A stretch of 6,153 nt of DNA from an uncultured Fretibacterium sp. (GCF_963548695.1 NZ_CAUUWA010000099.1:1-6153); one strand, 5' to 3'; positions 1-5,103 are shown, counted from the stretch's first letter. Numbers and translations are program-made. The notes: generated by a model from the sequence alone, not told the origin.

Positions 1-421
1 CGTACTTGCTGCCCAGGATCCCCATGAGCGTCTTGGCCTTGGACGGGGACTCCACTATGACGAGGGTTTTTCCTGAAGCCCCCGAGGTCCCCTTGGCCAC
101 GGACGCTTTCGAGGCGGACGCCCTCGTGCGCGTCCGCCCAGCGGGGGCCGCGGTCCTCGTTTTTCCGGTCCCCTCTCCGGTCTTCGCGGACGCCCCGATT
201 TTTCGCGCGGGGGCCTCGGTCTTTTTTGCGGAGGCAGCAGCTTTTTTTGTCGGGGTCTTGGCCTTTTTCGCAGGGGCCTCGGCCTTTACGGAGGCTTTGG
301 CCGCCGCCTTCTTGGTTCCCGTCCCGGAGGCCCTGGTCCCCCGTCTGGCCGGGGCCTTCTTCTCCTGGCCGGGATCGGCCGCCTCGGCCTCGGGCGGAAC
401 GGAGCGCTTTGCGGCGCACAT
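1..421 (-). CDS. topA: DNA topoisomerase I, N-terminal part (cut by the left edge)
   Basis: Type IA topoisomerase that relaxes negatively supercoiled DNA in the cytoplasm. Only the first 140 residues are visible. Residues 118-140 begin KTLVIVESPSKAKTL and end in GSKY, which is the start of the Toprim domain. Glu124 corresponds to the conserved Toprim glutamate. In most TopA proteins this motif lies within the first few residues; here it follows a 117-residue tail. By my count the tail has 19 Lys and 9 Arg against 7 acidic residues, is rich in Ala/Pro/Thr/Ser, and contains repeated AKK-type units like histone H1 tails. The ATG at 421 lies 2 nt after the stop of the upstream gene and has no clear Shine-Dalgarno, so translation is probably coupled to that gene. 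The Toprim identification is secure. The exact start is less so, although the frame stays open with normal GC-rich codons across the tail. Confidence 0.9.
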   Translation of the reverse strand, partial: MCAAKRSVPPEAEAADPGQEKKAPARRGTRASGTGTKKAAAKASVKAEAPAKKAKTPTKKAAASAKKTEAPARKIGASAKTGEGTGKTRTAAPAGRTRTRASASKASVAKGTSGASGKTLVIVESPSKAKTLMGILGSKY

Positions 422-423
422 CG

Positions 424-786
424 TCAGCAGACCCAGGCGCCCGAGGGGGGCAGGGAGACGGGGACGACGAAGGGGATCCTGAACTTCGGGTCCAGGACGA
501 CGGCGTCGAAGAGCGATTCGAAGGTCGATACGTCGATGGCGGTTCCGCTCATGACCCCCAGGACCAGGGCCTGCTGAATGGCCCGTTCCGTCACCTCGGG
601 GGGCACGAACTGCGAGTCCATGAGACAGGAGGCCATCGACCGCGCCTCCTGCGAGAGGTAGCGGCATTCCATGTTGTGAAAGACCCGCTTGACGCTGGCC
701 TTTCCATTTTCTGCGGCCCGGGGGCGACAGGGGGTGTTCCCGGTGAGCTTGGTGTATTTGGTGTGCTTTTCGAGTGTTCTGTCCAA
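424..786 (-). CDS. Small protein resembling the C-terminal half of Smg/DUF494
   Basis: A 120-aa protein of uncertain function directly upstream of topA. I chose the TTG at 786 because AAGGAG (798-793) stands 6 nt before it and no in-frame ATG nearby has a comparable site; the next Met is residue 39. Codons have G or C in third position almost throughout, which supports real coding. Residues 44-96 (LSQEARSMASC, then PPEVTERAIQQAL, then AIDVSTFESLFDAVV) follow the pattern I recall from the C-terminal half of Smg/DUF494, where LSPEAR, ELREEVIERAL and EIDLEDLKWVV blocks occur in the same order. Smg is often a neighbour of topA and dprA, which agrees with the position. The protein lacks room for the usual N-terminal Smg half (E. 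coli Smg is about 157 aa). The 2-nt gap to topA implies one operon. The family call is from memory and tentative. Confidence 0.5.
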   Translation of the reverse strand: MDRTLEKHTKYTKLTGNTPCRPRAAENGKASVKRVFHNMECRYLSQEARSMASCLMDSQFVPPEVTERAIQQALVLGVMSGTAIDVSTFESLFDAVVLDPKFRIPFVVPVSLPPSGAWVC

Positions 787-792
787 GGTCTT

Positions 793-798
793 CTCCTT
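793..798 (-). promoter_or_regulatory. Ribosome binding site that selects a TTG start
   Basis: AAGGAG on the minus strand, 6 nt before the TTG at 786. It decides the start of the Smg-like gene: the frame stays open upstream to about 1005, but the upstream translation looks non-coding and has no comparable site. Confidence 0.6.
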
Positions 799-803
799 GC
801 AAA

Positions 804-854
804 CGACGCTTGCGTCGCGGGCTTCGGGACCCCCCGGGAGGCGGCTGCCTCCGG
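804..854 (-). promoter_or_regulatory. Two hairpins in the leader of the topA operon
   Basis: In the predicted leader of the Smg-like/topA transcript, GGAGGC at 837-842 and GCCTCC at 847-852 form a perfect 6-bp stem with a 4-nt loop, extendable to 8 bp with one bulge up to 834/854. Nearer the gene, CGACGC (804-809) and GCGTCG (812-817) form a second dyad that ends 5 nt before the AAGGAG ribosome site. Neither is followed by a long U-run, so they are not ordinary terminators. They may stabilise the leader or affect translation of the first gene, or they may simply reflect high GC. Confidence 0.3.
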
Positions 855-903
855 CGGCGCGGCCCGACTGGCGTACAGCGGCCCGACGCGTCCCATAGAG
901 GTA

Positions 904-912
904 TTTATACCA
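904..912 (-). promoter_or_regulatory. Extended -10 promoter for the Smg-like/topA operon
   Basis: On the minus strand the sequence TGGTATAAA matches the extended -10 pattern TGnTATAAT with one mismatch, inside a short AT-rich patch of otherwise GC-rich DNA. No good -35 hexamer stands 16-18 nt upstream, which is tolerable for extended -10 promoters. Transcription would begin near 897 and give a leader of roughly 110 nt that contains two hairpins before the TTG start at 786. Confidence 0.4.
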
Positions 913-1056
913 TATTTGAGCCCCAACGGGCCAGCTTCGCACCCTTTTCTGCACGAAAACGCCAAGGATGCGGAGCGGCAGCGGCTTCGATAGATTCATG
1001 CCCATTGCGGCGCCGGAACCCTCAAAGTTTGTAAAAACTTGTTGTTAAGGAGGGGC

Positions 1057-1323
1057 ATGATTTTGAGAGAGAAGTGGAAAAAGTTGGGTTTGATGTTACT
1101 GACAGGAGGCCTATCGACTAAAGACCTGCCAAATCGAGACCGCGTTCCTCACAGCCGCTCTCCGACCTCCGCTCAAGCCATATTGACAAAGCGTCGTCCT
1201 GATGATAAATATAATAAACATAGTTGGATAGATACAACTAAGGAAGCGCTATTTTTTAATAAGCGGAAAGCTGGAGCGGTTTGTGATTGTGGAGCGACTT
1301 TATTTAAGGAGGAACGTTTATGA
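1057..1323 (+). CDS. Possible 88-aa uncharacterised ORF ending in an ATGA overlap
   Basis: I do not recognise this product. The ORF starts at the ATG at 1057, just after AAGGAGGGG (1047-1055); a TTG at 1063 would have a more usual spacing. Its first residues (ILREKWKKLGLMLLTGGLS) look like the basic and hydrophobic start of a signal peptide, but no convincing cleavage site or mature domain follows. The rest is mixed and basic, with a CDCG motif near the end. The stop TGA at 1321-1323 overlaps the ATG of the next gene. Against it: codon use is AT-rich and unlike every neighbour, the TTGACA and TATAAT elements lie inside it, and the last codons are the next gene's ribosome site. It may be a small translated leader, the decayed start of an exported-protein gene, or chance. 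Confidence 0.25.
   Translation: MILREKWKKLGLMLLTGGLSTKDLPNRDRVPHSRSPTSAQAILTKRRPDDKYNKHSWIDTTKEALFFNKRKAGAVCDCGATLFKEERL
1183..1215 (+). promoter_or_regulatory. Candidate promoter for the flavoredoxin pair
   Basis: A perfect TTGACA (1183-1188) and a perfect TATAAT (1210-1215) occur in the AT-rich stretch upstream of the gene at 1320. The spacer is 21 nt, too long for an ordinary sigma-70 promoter. The alternative -10 GATAAA (1204-1209) gives a 15-nt spacer. One of these arrangements probably drives transcription. Long spacers are known where activators of the MerR type twist the DNA, but I see no MerR-type dyad between the two elements. Confidence 0.4.
1221..1240 (+). promoter_or_regulatory. 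Operator-like dyad TAGTTG-N8-CAACTA
   Basis: A perfect 6-bp inverted repeat, TAGTTG (1221-1226) and CAACTA (1235-1240), encloses 8 nt. It lies directly downstream of the TATAAT at 1210-1215, so it would cover the transcription start if that -10 is used, a typical place for a repressor. No regulator gene is visible in the window, so the partner is unknown. Confidence 0.3.
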
Positions 1324-2036
1324 GAGGATATCGTTTGTTGGGAGCGCTTGTCGCCGTGCTTCTGTGCACCCAGGCGCACGCGGCAAAGGTAGCGGTCGAG
1401 ACGGGGGCGCGGCTCCTGCCGGCGACTGCTTGTCTCGTGGGAACCTACGACGCGGAAGGTCGGCCGGACGCTGCCATCATCGACCGTGTCGGCATCGCGG
1501 AGACGCCGTCGAAGGAGAGGATGATCTTCTACGTGGCGGTGAAACCAAAGCGGCAGACTGCGAAGAACATCGAGGCCACAGGCGCCTTCACCGTGAACGT
1601 GATGAACGCCGCCCTCCTGCCGCAGGGCGACTTCTGTGGCACGGTCTCCGCGGCGTCGGGGGACGAGTACTTCGACAAGTTTTCCGTCACCGGACTGAAG
1701 CTGGAGAAGGGCAGCGACGTGAACGCCCCCATCCTGACGGAGTGCCCCGTGACGCTGGAGTGCAAGCTCGTCAAGACGCTCGAGTTCCCGGACGGGGAGC
1801 ACCGGGTGTACCTGGGAGAGGTCGCGAGCTACCACGTGGCGGCCGAGGCCCTTGACGGAGACAAGAGCGCTCCCGTCAAGCAGTTCGACCCGCAGAAGTC
1901 CGGCATGGCCGTCTACTTCGCGGGCAGCGCGGAGGGGAGCGGCTACTATGCGCTCAGCGCGCCCCTGGGACGCGGGATGAACGCGGAGAAGTTCCCCTGG
2001 CCCAACGGGCTTGAGCCCAAGCCCGCGGGACATTAG
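1320..2036 (+). CDS. Exported flavin reductase-like (flavoredoxin-type) protein, first copy
   Basis: A 238-aa protein with a Sec signal peptide: charged start (MRGYR), hydrophobic core 6-16 and an AHA/A cleavage site after residue 21. Cys16 is preceded by Leu, so it is not a lipobox. The mature part is a flavin reductase-like split-barrel domain (about 30-215). It has the flavoredoxin order of motifs: GTYDAEGRPD (41-50), KPKRQTAKNIEATGAFTVNV (75-94), DFCGTVS (104-110), DKFSVTGLKL (119-128), NAPILTECPVTLECKL (135-150), VYLGEVASYHV (163-173) and a terminal GYYALSAPLG (208-217). Such proteins bind FMN without covalent linkage and carry electrons between a donor and a flavin or redox partner. Most are cytoplasmic, so export is the odd point. 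Mature cysteines are 38, 106, 142 and 148. The ATG follows AAGGAGG (1306-1312) by 7 nt. The gene pairs with the related one 31 nt downstream. Confidence 0.85.
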   Translation: MRGYRLLGALVAVLLCTQAHAAKVAVETGARLLPATACLVGTYDAEGRPDAAIIDRVGIAETPSKERMIFYVAVKPKRQTAKNIEATGAFTVNVMNAALLPQGDFCGTVSAASGDEYFDKFSVTGLKLEKGSDVNAPILTECPVTLECKLVKTLEFPDGEHRVYLGEVASYHVAAEALDGDKSAPVKQFDPQKSGMAVYFAGSAEGSGYYALSAPLGRGMNAEKFPWPNGLEPKPAGH

Positions 2037-2067
2037 GCACAACAGGCACGAATAAAGGAGCGTTACC

Positions 2068-2823
2068 ATGAAGGAAAAAATCTATCGCGCCGTCCTGACG
2101 TTGGCGTTTACACTGTCCTGGCTGAGCCTGCACGCCGGCATGGCCTCTGCGGAGTCCCTGAGATTTACGGGCTCGCCCCACTTTCTGCCCGCGCCGCTGA
2201 TGGTGGTGGGCGTCTACACGCCGGAGGGCCAGGCCAACTTCGCCCCCTTCCATCGGGGAGGGGTTCTCGCCTCCGGTAAGGACGGCGGCCCTATGCGCAT
2301 CGGCTTCGGCATCAAGGGTAACGCGGAGAAGAGCTGGACGTACCAGTGCCTGAAGGGGACGAAGGCCTGTACCGTCAACCTGCCCTCCGTCAAGTACCTC
2401 GCGGAGGCGGAGCTCCTGGGCCGCTACTCCGGACGGCCGCTCTCCGGAGATGTGCCGCTGCTGTCGGAGAACGGCGGCTTCCAGGATAAGCTGGCGGTCA
2501 CGAAGCTCACAGCTGTGAAGGGTACGGTCGTGAACGCCCCCATGATCGAGGAGTTCCCCATCTCTCTGGAGTGCGAGCTCGAGGAGGACATGCCAATCGC
2601 CGAGGGCAGCAAGAGCCGCCTGATGATCCTCGTCGTGCGCAAGGTGTGGGTGGACGAATCCTATCTGGACGCAGCGGGCAAGATCAACCCCAAGAGTGCC
2701 GAGCCGGATTCCTCCATCGTCTTCTTCTCCCACTCCCACGCGGCAAACGGCGGCTTCTACGGCTACGGCGAGCTGTTGGGCAAGTCCGGTTCCATCTCCA
2801 ACGCCTATCGCCAGAAGAAATAA
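2068..2823 (+). CDS. Exported flavin reductase-like (flavoredoxin-type) protein, second copy
   Basis: A 251-aa protein with a long signal peptide (MKEKIYR start, hydrophobic 8-20) and an ASA/E cleavage site after residue 28. The body follows its upstream neighbour in outline: PAPLMVVGVYTPEGQANFAP (41-60), a KACTVNLPS block (99-107) in place of the usual FVVNIP, a DKLAVTKLTAVKG block (140-152) and NAPMIEEFPISLECEL (156-171), ending with a GFYGYGELLG motif (229-238). It is much diverged from the first copy: the DFCGTVS motif is replaced by ELLGRYSGR and the cysteines are 94, 101 and 169. The two are therefore old paralogs and may act as partners with different roles. The ATG follows AAAGGAG (2054-2060) by 7 nt and the genes are 31 nt apart, so one transcript is likely. 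FMN binding is inferred from the family, not from an identifiable binding residue. Confidence 0.78.
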   Translation: MKEKIYRAVLTLAFTLSWLSLHAGMASAESLRFTGSPHFLPAPLMVVGVYTPEGQANFAPFHRGGVLASGKDGGPMRIGFGIKGNAEKSWTYQCLKGTKACTVNLPSVKYLAEAELLGRYSGRPLSGDVPLLSENGGFQDKLAVTKLTAVKGTVVNAPMIEEFPISLECELEEDMPIAEGSKSRLMILVVRKVWVDESYLDAAGKINPKSAEPDSSIVFFSHSHAANGGFYGYGELLGKSGSISNAYRQKK

Positions 2824-2871
2824 CGCACGTTCGTCATTTCAGGGTGCCGCAGAAATAACAGGCGGCCCCCA

Positions 2872-2912
2872 CAAGAGGAGGCGGGGCACCTTTTGGGCCC
2901 CGCCTCCTCTTG
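2872..2912. terminator. Strong hairpin between convergent genes
   Basis: A perfect 16-bp inverted repeat, CAAGAGGAGGCGGGGC (2872-2887) and its complement (2897-2912), encloses 9 nt. Two more inner CC/GG pairs can form around a TTTT loop. It lies 48 nt after the second flavoredoxin stop and 30 nt before the convergent hsp20 stop, so it is placed to end transcription from both sides. Neither flank has a good T-run (CTTATCG on one side, TGTGGGG on the other), so it is not a textbook intrinsic terminator. It may act with Rho or as a 3'-end stabiliser. Confidence 0.65.
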
Positions 2913-2942
2913 CTTATCGACTCGCCGCACCCCTCGTCCGCG

Positions 2943-3410
2943 CTACGCCTCCGAGGACACAGCGACCTTTCTGTAGCCCTTCTCCTGGCTCTTCTCCGTC
3001 ATCTCGACGGTGAGGACCCCGTTCCTGAAGGAGGCCTTCGCGCTCTCCGGGTCCACCTCGACCGGGAAGGAGATCATTCGCTCGACCTTGCCGTAGCTGC
3101 GCTCGGACCGGAAATAGTTCTTGTCCTCGCCGCCCTCCTTCTTCTCGACGCTCTTCTCGGCGGAGAGGGTCAGCTTGTCGGCGCAGACGTTCAGCTCCAC
3201 ATCCTCGGGCCTGACCCCCGGCAGCTCGGCCTCGACGAAGAGCTTGCCGTCATGACGGTAAAAGTCCACGTGTACGTTCAGGCCCGCCTCTACGTCAAGG
3301 AAGGGCAATGCTCCCATCCTCTCGGCAAGGCCCTGCATCCCCTGGAACAGGGAAACCGCCGGATCCGAAAACCTGTCGAAGACCACAGGAAAATATCTGC
3401 TTCTCATCAT
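2943..3410 (-). CDS. Small heat-shock protein, Hsp20/alpha-crystallin family
   Basis: An ATP-independent holdase chaperone of 155 aa that binds unfolding cytoplasmic proteins as large oligomers. The N-terminal arm is aromatic and Met-rich (residues 1-44). The alpha-crystallin domain covers about 45-138, with the typical openings VDFYRHDGKLFVEAELPGV (48-66) and VELNVCADKLTLSAEK (71-86), an NYFRSERSYGKVERMISFP stretch (98-116), and the hallmark ASFRNGVLTV (126-135, family pattern AxxxnGvL). The C-terminal tail has VAV (149-151), equivalent to the I/V-x-I/V motif that links subunits. Two ATGs are adjacent (3410 and 3407). GGAGGG (3420-3415) is 4 nt from the first and 7 nt from the second, so the second may be the main start. 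The gene is monocistronic and convergent with the flavoredoxin pair. No CIRCE element is visible upstream; the leader may instead be thermosensing. Confidence 0.95.
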   Translation of the reverse strand: MMRSRYFPVVFDRFSDPAVSLFQGMQGLAERMGALPFLDVEAGLNVHVDFYRHDGKLFVEAELPGVRPEDVELNVCADKLTLSAEKSVEKKEGGEDKNYFRSERSYGKVERMISFPVEVDPESAKASFRNGVLTVEMTEKSQEKGYRKVAVSSEA

Positions 3411-3460
3411 TTATCCCTCCAAAATTTTCAAGTTTGACCCCCTTGAGGAGGCCTCCTTGT
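3408..3460 (-). promoter_or_regulatory. hsp20 leader with sequestered Shine-Dalgarno, candidate RNA thermometer
   Basis: On the minus strand, CCTCC (3451-3447) can pair with the hsp20 ribosome site GGAGG (3420-3416). Adjoining TCAAG (3446-3442) can pair with CTTGA (3432-3428) around a 9-nt loop, leaving a 7-nt AAATTTT bulge next to the ribosome site. This would hide the Shine-Dalgarno at low temperature, as ROSE-type and FourU thermometers do upstream of many bacterial hsp20 genes. A 12-bp perfect palindrome AGGAGGCCTCCT (3446-3457) overlaps the left arm and offers a competing fold. I do not recognise a canonical ROSE or FourU sequence; the proposal rests on base-pairing by eye. Confidence 0.4.
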
Positions 3461-3471
3461 TTCTGACCAAT

Positions 3472-3477
3472 ATGATA
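3472..3477 (-). promoter_or_regulatory. Possible -10 element of hsp20
   Basis: TATCAT (5 of 6 matches to TATAAT) on the minus strand in a local AT-rich stretch. The -35 region is poor at standard spacing (ATATGG at 17 nt). If used, transcription starts near 3465 and the leader would include the complete candidate thermometer. No CIRCE inverted repeat is present. Confidence 0.25.
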
Positions 3478-3638
3478 CTACTGACATTAATTAACCATAT
3501 CGTCCATTTTCGTGATTGGCCGATGGTGGGTTTTGCGTAGGGCCCGAGCGTCCTCTCGCCCCCGCTTCGTCGCCTCACCTGGATGTGGTCTTCTACTTGG
3601 GCCGGGGCTTGAGCCTGAAGGGCTCCGCAAAGGGAATG
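3478..3638. other. Non-coding spacer between hsp20 and the symporter terminator
   Basis: About 160 bp with no gene-like frame. The left end is AT-rich and includes a TTAATTAA; the rest is GC-rich. One weak dyad, GAGCC (3611-3615) with GGCTC (3621-3625), is present. I see nothing else in it. Confidence 0.5.
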
Positions 3639-3668
3639 AAAAAACGGCCCGGGATTCCCCGGGTCGTT
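3639..3668 (-). terminator. Rho-independent terminator of the symporter gene
   Basis: Read on the minus strand, AACG-A-CCCGGG, a 4-nt loop (GAAT), then CCCGGG-C-CGTT runs into six T. The stem is 6 plus 4 bp with one A/C mismatch. It begins 41 nt after the symporter stop codon. This is a classic intrinsic terminator and it points only toward the minus-strand 3' end. Confidence 0.9.
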
Positions 3669-3709
3669 CGAGTTATCGCCTCAATTATAGACCGCCGCAA
3701 TACCGCGCG

Positions 3710-4954
3710 TCAGTCCGCCAGGTTCTCGCCCTCGCTGGCCGCGACCACGGCGCAGACGGCCGTATCGCCCGTGACGTTCAAAGAGGTGCGTGCCGCATCC
3801 AGAATCGCGTCGATCCCCGCTACCAGGCCGATGCCCTCGATGGGCAGCCCCACGCTGGTCAGCACCAGGGTCAGCATGATCAGCCCTCCGCCGGGAACGC
3901 CCGCCGTCCCGATGGAGGCCAGCGTCGCCGTCGCGACGATCCCCACCTGCGCCTGCAGGTCCAGAGGAATGCCGAAGGCCTGCGCCACGAAGAGCGCGCA
4001 GACCCCCTGGTAGAGCGCCGTGCCATCCATGTTGATCGTGGCACCGAGCGGCAGCACGAAGGAGCTGACCCCCTCGGAGATGCCCAGGTTGTCGCGCACG
4101 TTCGCGATGGTTACGGGCAGGGTTCCCGAGCTGGAGCGCGTAACGAAGGCGGTGATGGAGGCCTCTCGGATCCCCTTGAAGTACCACAGGGGCGAACGCC
4201 TGCAGAACGCGGAGATCATCCCCGAGTACACCACCGCGGCATGGAGGACGCACCCCAGGTACACCGCTCCGATCACCTTGGCGAATGGCGCCAGGATCGC
4301 CAGCCCGTACCTTGCCGCCGTCGTCGCGATCAGGGCGAAGACGCCGTAGGGGGCCAGGCCCATAACCATGTGGGTCATGGCGTACATGACCTCGGCCACC
4401 GACTCGAAGAAGTCCGAGACGCGCCGTCCCCTCTCCCCGGCGAGGATGCAGGCTACCCCGAAGAACAGGGCGAACACGATGATCTGAAGCATGTTGGTCT
4501 TGACCATCGCGTCCAGGGGATTGGAGGGGAAGATGTCCAGAATGACGTCCGCCAGGGGCTTGGCCTCCTTGGCCGCGGCCGTCACGCCCTCAATGTTCAT
4601 CCCCACGCCGGGCTGGATGAGGTTGCCCAGCGCCAACCCGATCACGATCGCCACCGCCGTCGTGAGGAGGTAGAGCACCAGCGTCTTGACCCCTATTCGC
4701 CCCAGCTTCCTCGGGTCCCCGACGGACGCGGAGCCCGCGACCAGGGAGGCGAACACCAGCGGGACGATGAGCATCTTCAAAAGCGTGAGGAAGATCTTTC
4801 CGATTACGTCCAGCGCCGGCATCACGAAGTCCTTCAAAACCGGACTCCCCGCAACCGACGGGCCGACCGCAAAGCCGAGCACAATGCCCAGGACGAACCC
4901 GATGCCGATCTTCCAGAGCAGGGACATACCTCTTTTGTTTCCCTTACCGCCCAC
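3710..4954 (-). CDS. Sodium/proton:dicarboxylate (glutamate/aspartate) symporter, DAACS/SLC1 family
   Basis: An inner-membrane secondary transporter of 414 aa that brings acidic amino acids or C4-dicarboxylates into the cell with Na+ or H+. The sequence has the full family architecture: hydrophobic segments from residue 12, hairpin 1 with RSSSGTLP (273-280), TM7 with NMDGT (308-312, cation site), hairpin 2 with GVPGGG (352-357), and TM8 with GIDAILDAARTSLNVTGD (380-397). TM8 keeps Asp382, Asp386, Arg389, Thr390 and Asn393, equivalent to Asp390, Asp394, Arg397, Thr398 and Asn401 of GltPh. The Arg that grips the substrate side-chain carboxylate argues for glutamate, aspartate or a dicarboxylate rather than a neutral amino acid. 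The start is GTG at 4954, 9 nt after AAGGGG (4969-4964); ATG at 4927 is an alternative that would remove 9 residues. It is the last gene before a strong terminator. Confidence 0.95.
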   Translation of the reverse strand: MGGKGNKRGMSLLWKIGIGFVLGIVLGFAVGPSVAGSPVLKDFVMPALDVIGKIFLTLLKMLIVPLVFASLVAGSASVGDPRKLGRIGVKTLVLYLLTTAVAIVIGLALGNLIQPGVGMNIEGVTAAAKEAKPLADVILDIFPSNPLDAMVKTNMLQIIVFALFFGVACILAGERGRRVSDFFESVAEVMYAMTHMVMGLAPYGVFALIATTAARYGLAILAPFAKVIGAVYLGCVLHAAVVYSGMISAFCRRSPLWYFKGIREASITAFVTRSSSGTLPVTIANVRDNLGISEGVSSFVLPLGATINMDGTALYQGVCALFVAQAFGIPLDLQAQVGIVATATLASIGTAGVPGGGLIMLTLVLTSVGLPIEGIGLVAGIDAILDAARTSLNVTGDTAVCAVVAASEGENLAD

Positions 4955-5103
4955 AATACATCACCCCTTCGGTTCAATATATTTGTACAGACAATATGGC
5001 CGGAAAACCTGCGCCCCATCGAGGGGGCCGCGGTCGAGCCGCCCTTATTGTACAGCAAATCCATTGTGCGACGGCATAATAAAAAGGGTGAAACTTGAAA
5101 GGG
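4955..5103 (-). promoter_or_regulatory. Upstream region of the symporter with paired TTGTACAG sites
   Basis: A 149-bp gap between the yigZ-like stop and the symporter GTG. Two direct repeats read TTGTACAG on the plus strand (4983-4990 and 5048-5055) and stay similar for 5 more bases. Read on the minus strand they contain TACAAA and TACAAT, so either could serve as a -10, but neither has a good -35. The start-to-start distance is 65 bp, about six helical turns, which would suit a looping or cooperative regulator. No terminator follows the yigZ-like gene, so read-through into the symporter is also possible. Confidence 0.3.

Larger units (their letters stand above)
787..1319. other. 533-bp divergent intergenic interval
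   Basis: This interval separates the minus-strand topA operon from the plus-strand flavoredoxin genes. The part from 787 to about 1010 is GC-rich and holds the minus-strand promoter and leader hairpins. From about 1020 to 1319 the composition becomes AT-rich, with third codon positions unlike those of any neighbouring gene. That part contains a Shine-Dalgarno plus short ORF, a TTGACA and a TATAAT, and a 6-bp-arm dyad, each listed separately. I see no tRNA, no known riboswitch (in particular no FMN riboswitch core) and no transposon end. Confidence 0.6.

Noticed and set aside
1..421. A frameshift or assembly error joining an unrelated basic protein to topA
   Set aside because: The frame is continuous from the ATG to the Toprim motif with consistent GC-rich codons. 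The tail composition is a known kind of DNA-binding tail, so no error is needed to explain it.
226..993. A 255-codon plus-strand open frame across the topA end and intergenic DNA
   Set aside because: It is antisense to topA and the Smg-like gene, has low-complexity Arg/Pro/Gly content and no plausible ribosome site.
787..1005. N-terminal extension of the Smg-like frame up to an ATG near 1005
   Set aside because: The added residues look non-coding, would run through the extended -10 promoter, and lack a ribosome site. The TTG at 786 has a good one.
1060..1319. An FMN riboswitch controlling the flavoredoxin genes
   Set aside because: None of the conserved FMN-riboswitch core segments is recognisable in this interval, and flavoredoxin genes are not typical targets.
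1173..2069. A 298-codon minus-strand open frame opposite the first flavoredoxin gene
   Set aside because: It is a shadow of the flavoredoxin gene, rich in Arg/Leu/Val/His, and continues into AT-rich non-coding DNA. It has no recognisable domain.
3446..3457. The palindrome AGGAGGCCTCCT as a separate protein operator
   Set aside because: It overlaps the left arm of the proposed leader fold, and short GC-rich palindromes built on AGGAGG arise easily. Part of the sequence (AGGAGGCCT) also occurs at 1104-1112 with no shared context.
3512..5098. A 528-codon plus-strand open frame antisense to the symporter
   Set aside because: Its translation is dominated by Arg, His, Asp, Gln and Gly with no family signature. 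It mirrors the GC-rich codons of the clearly real symporter on the other strand.
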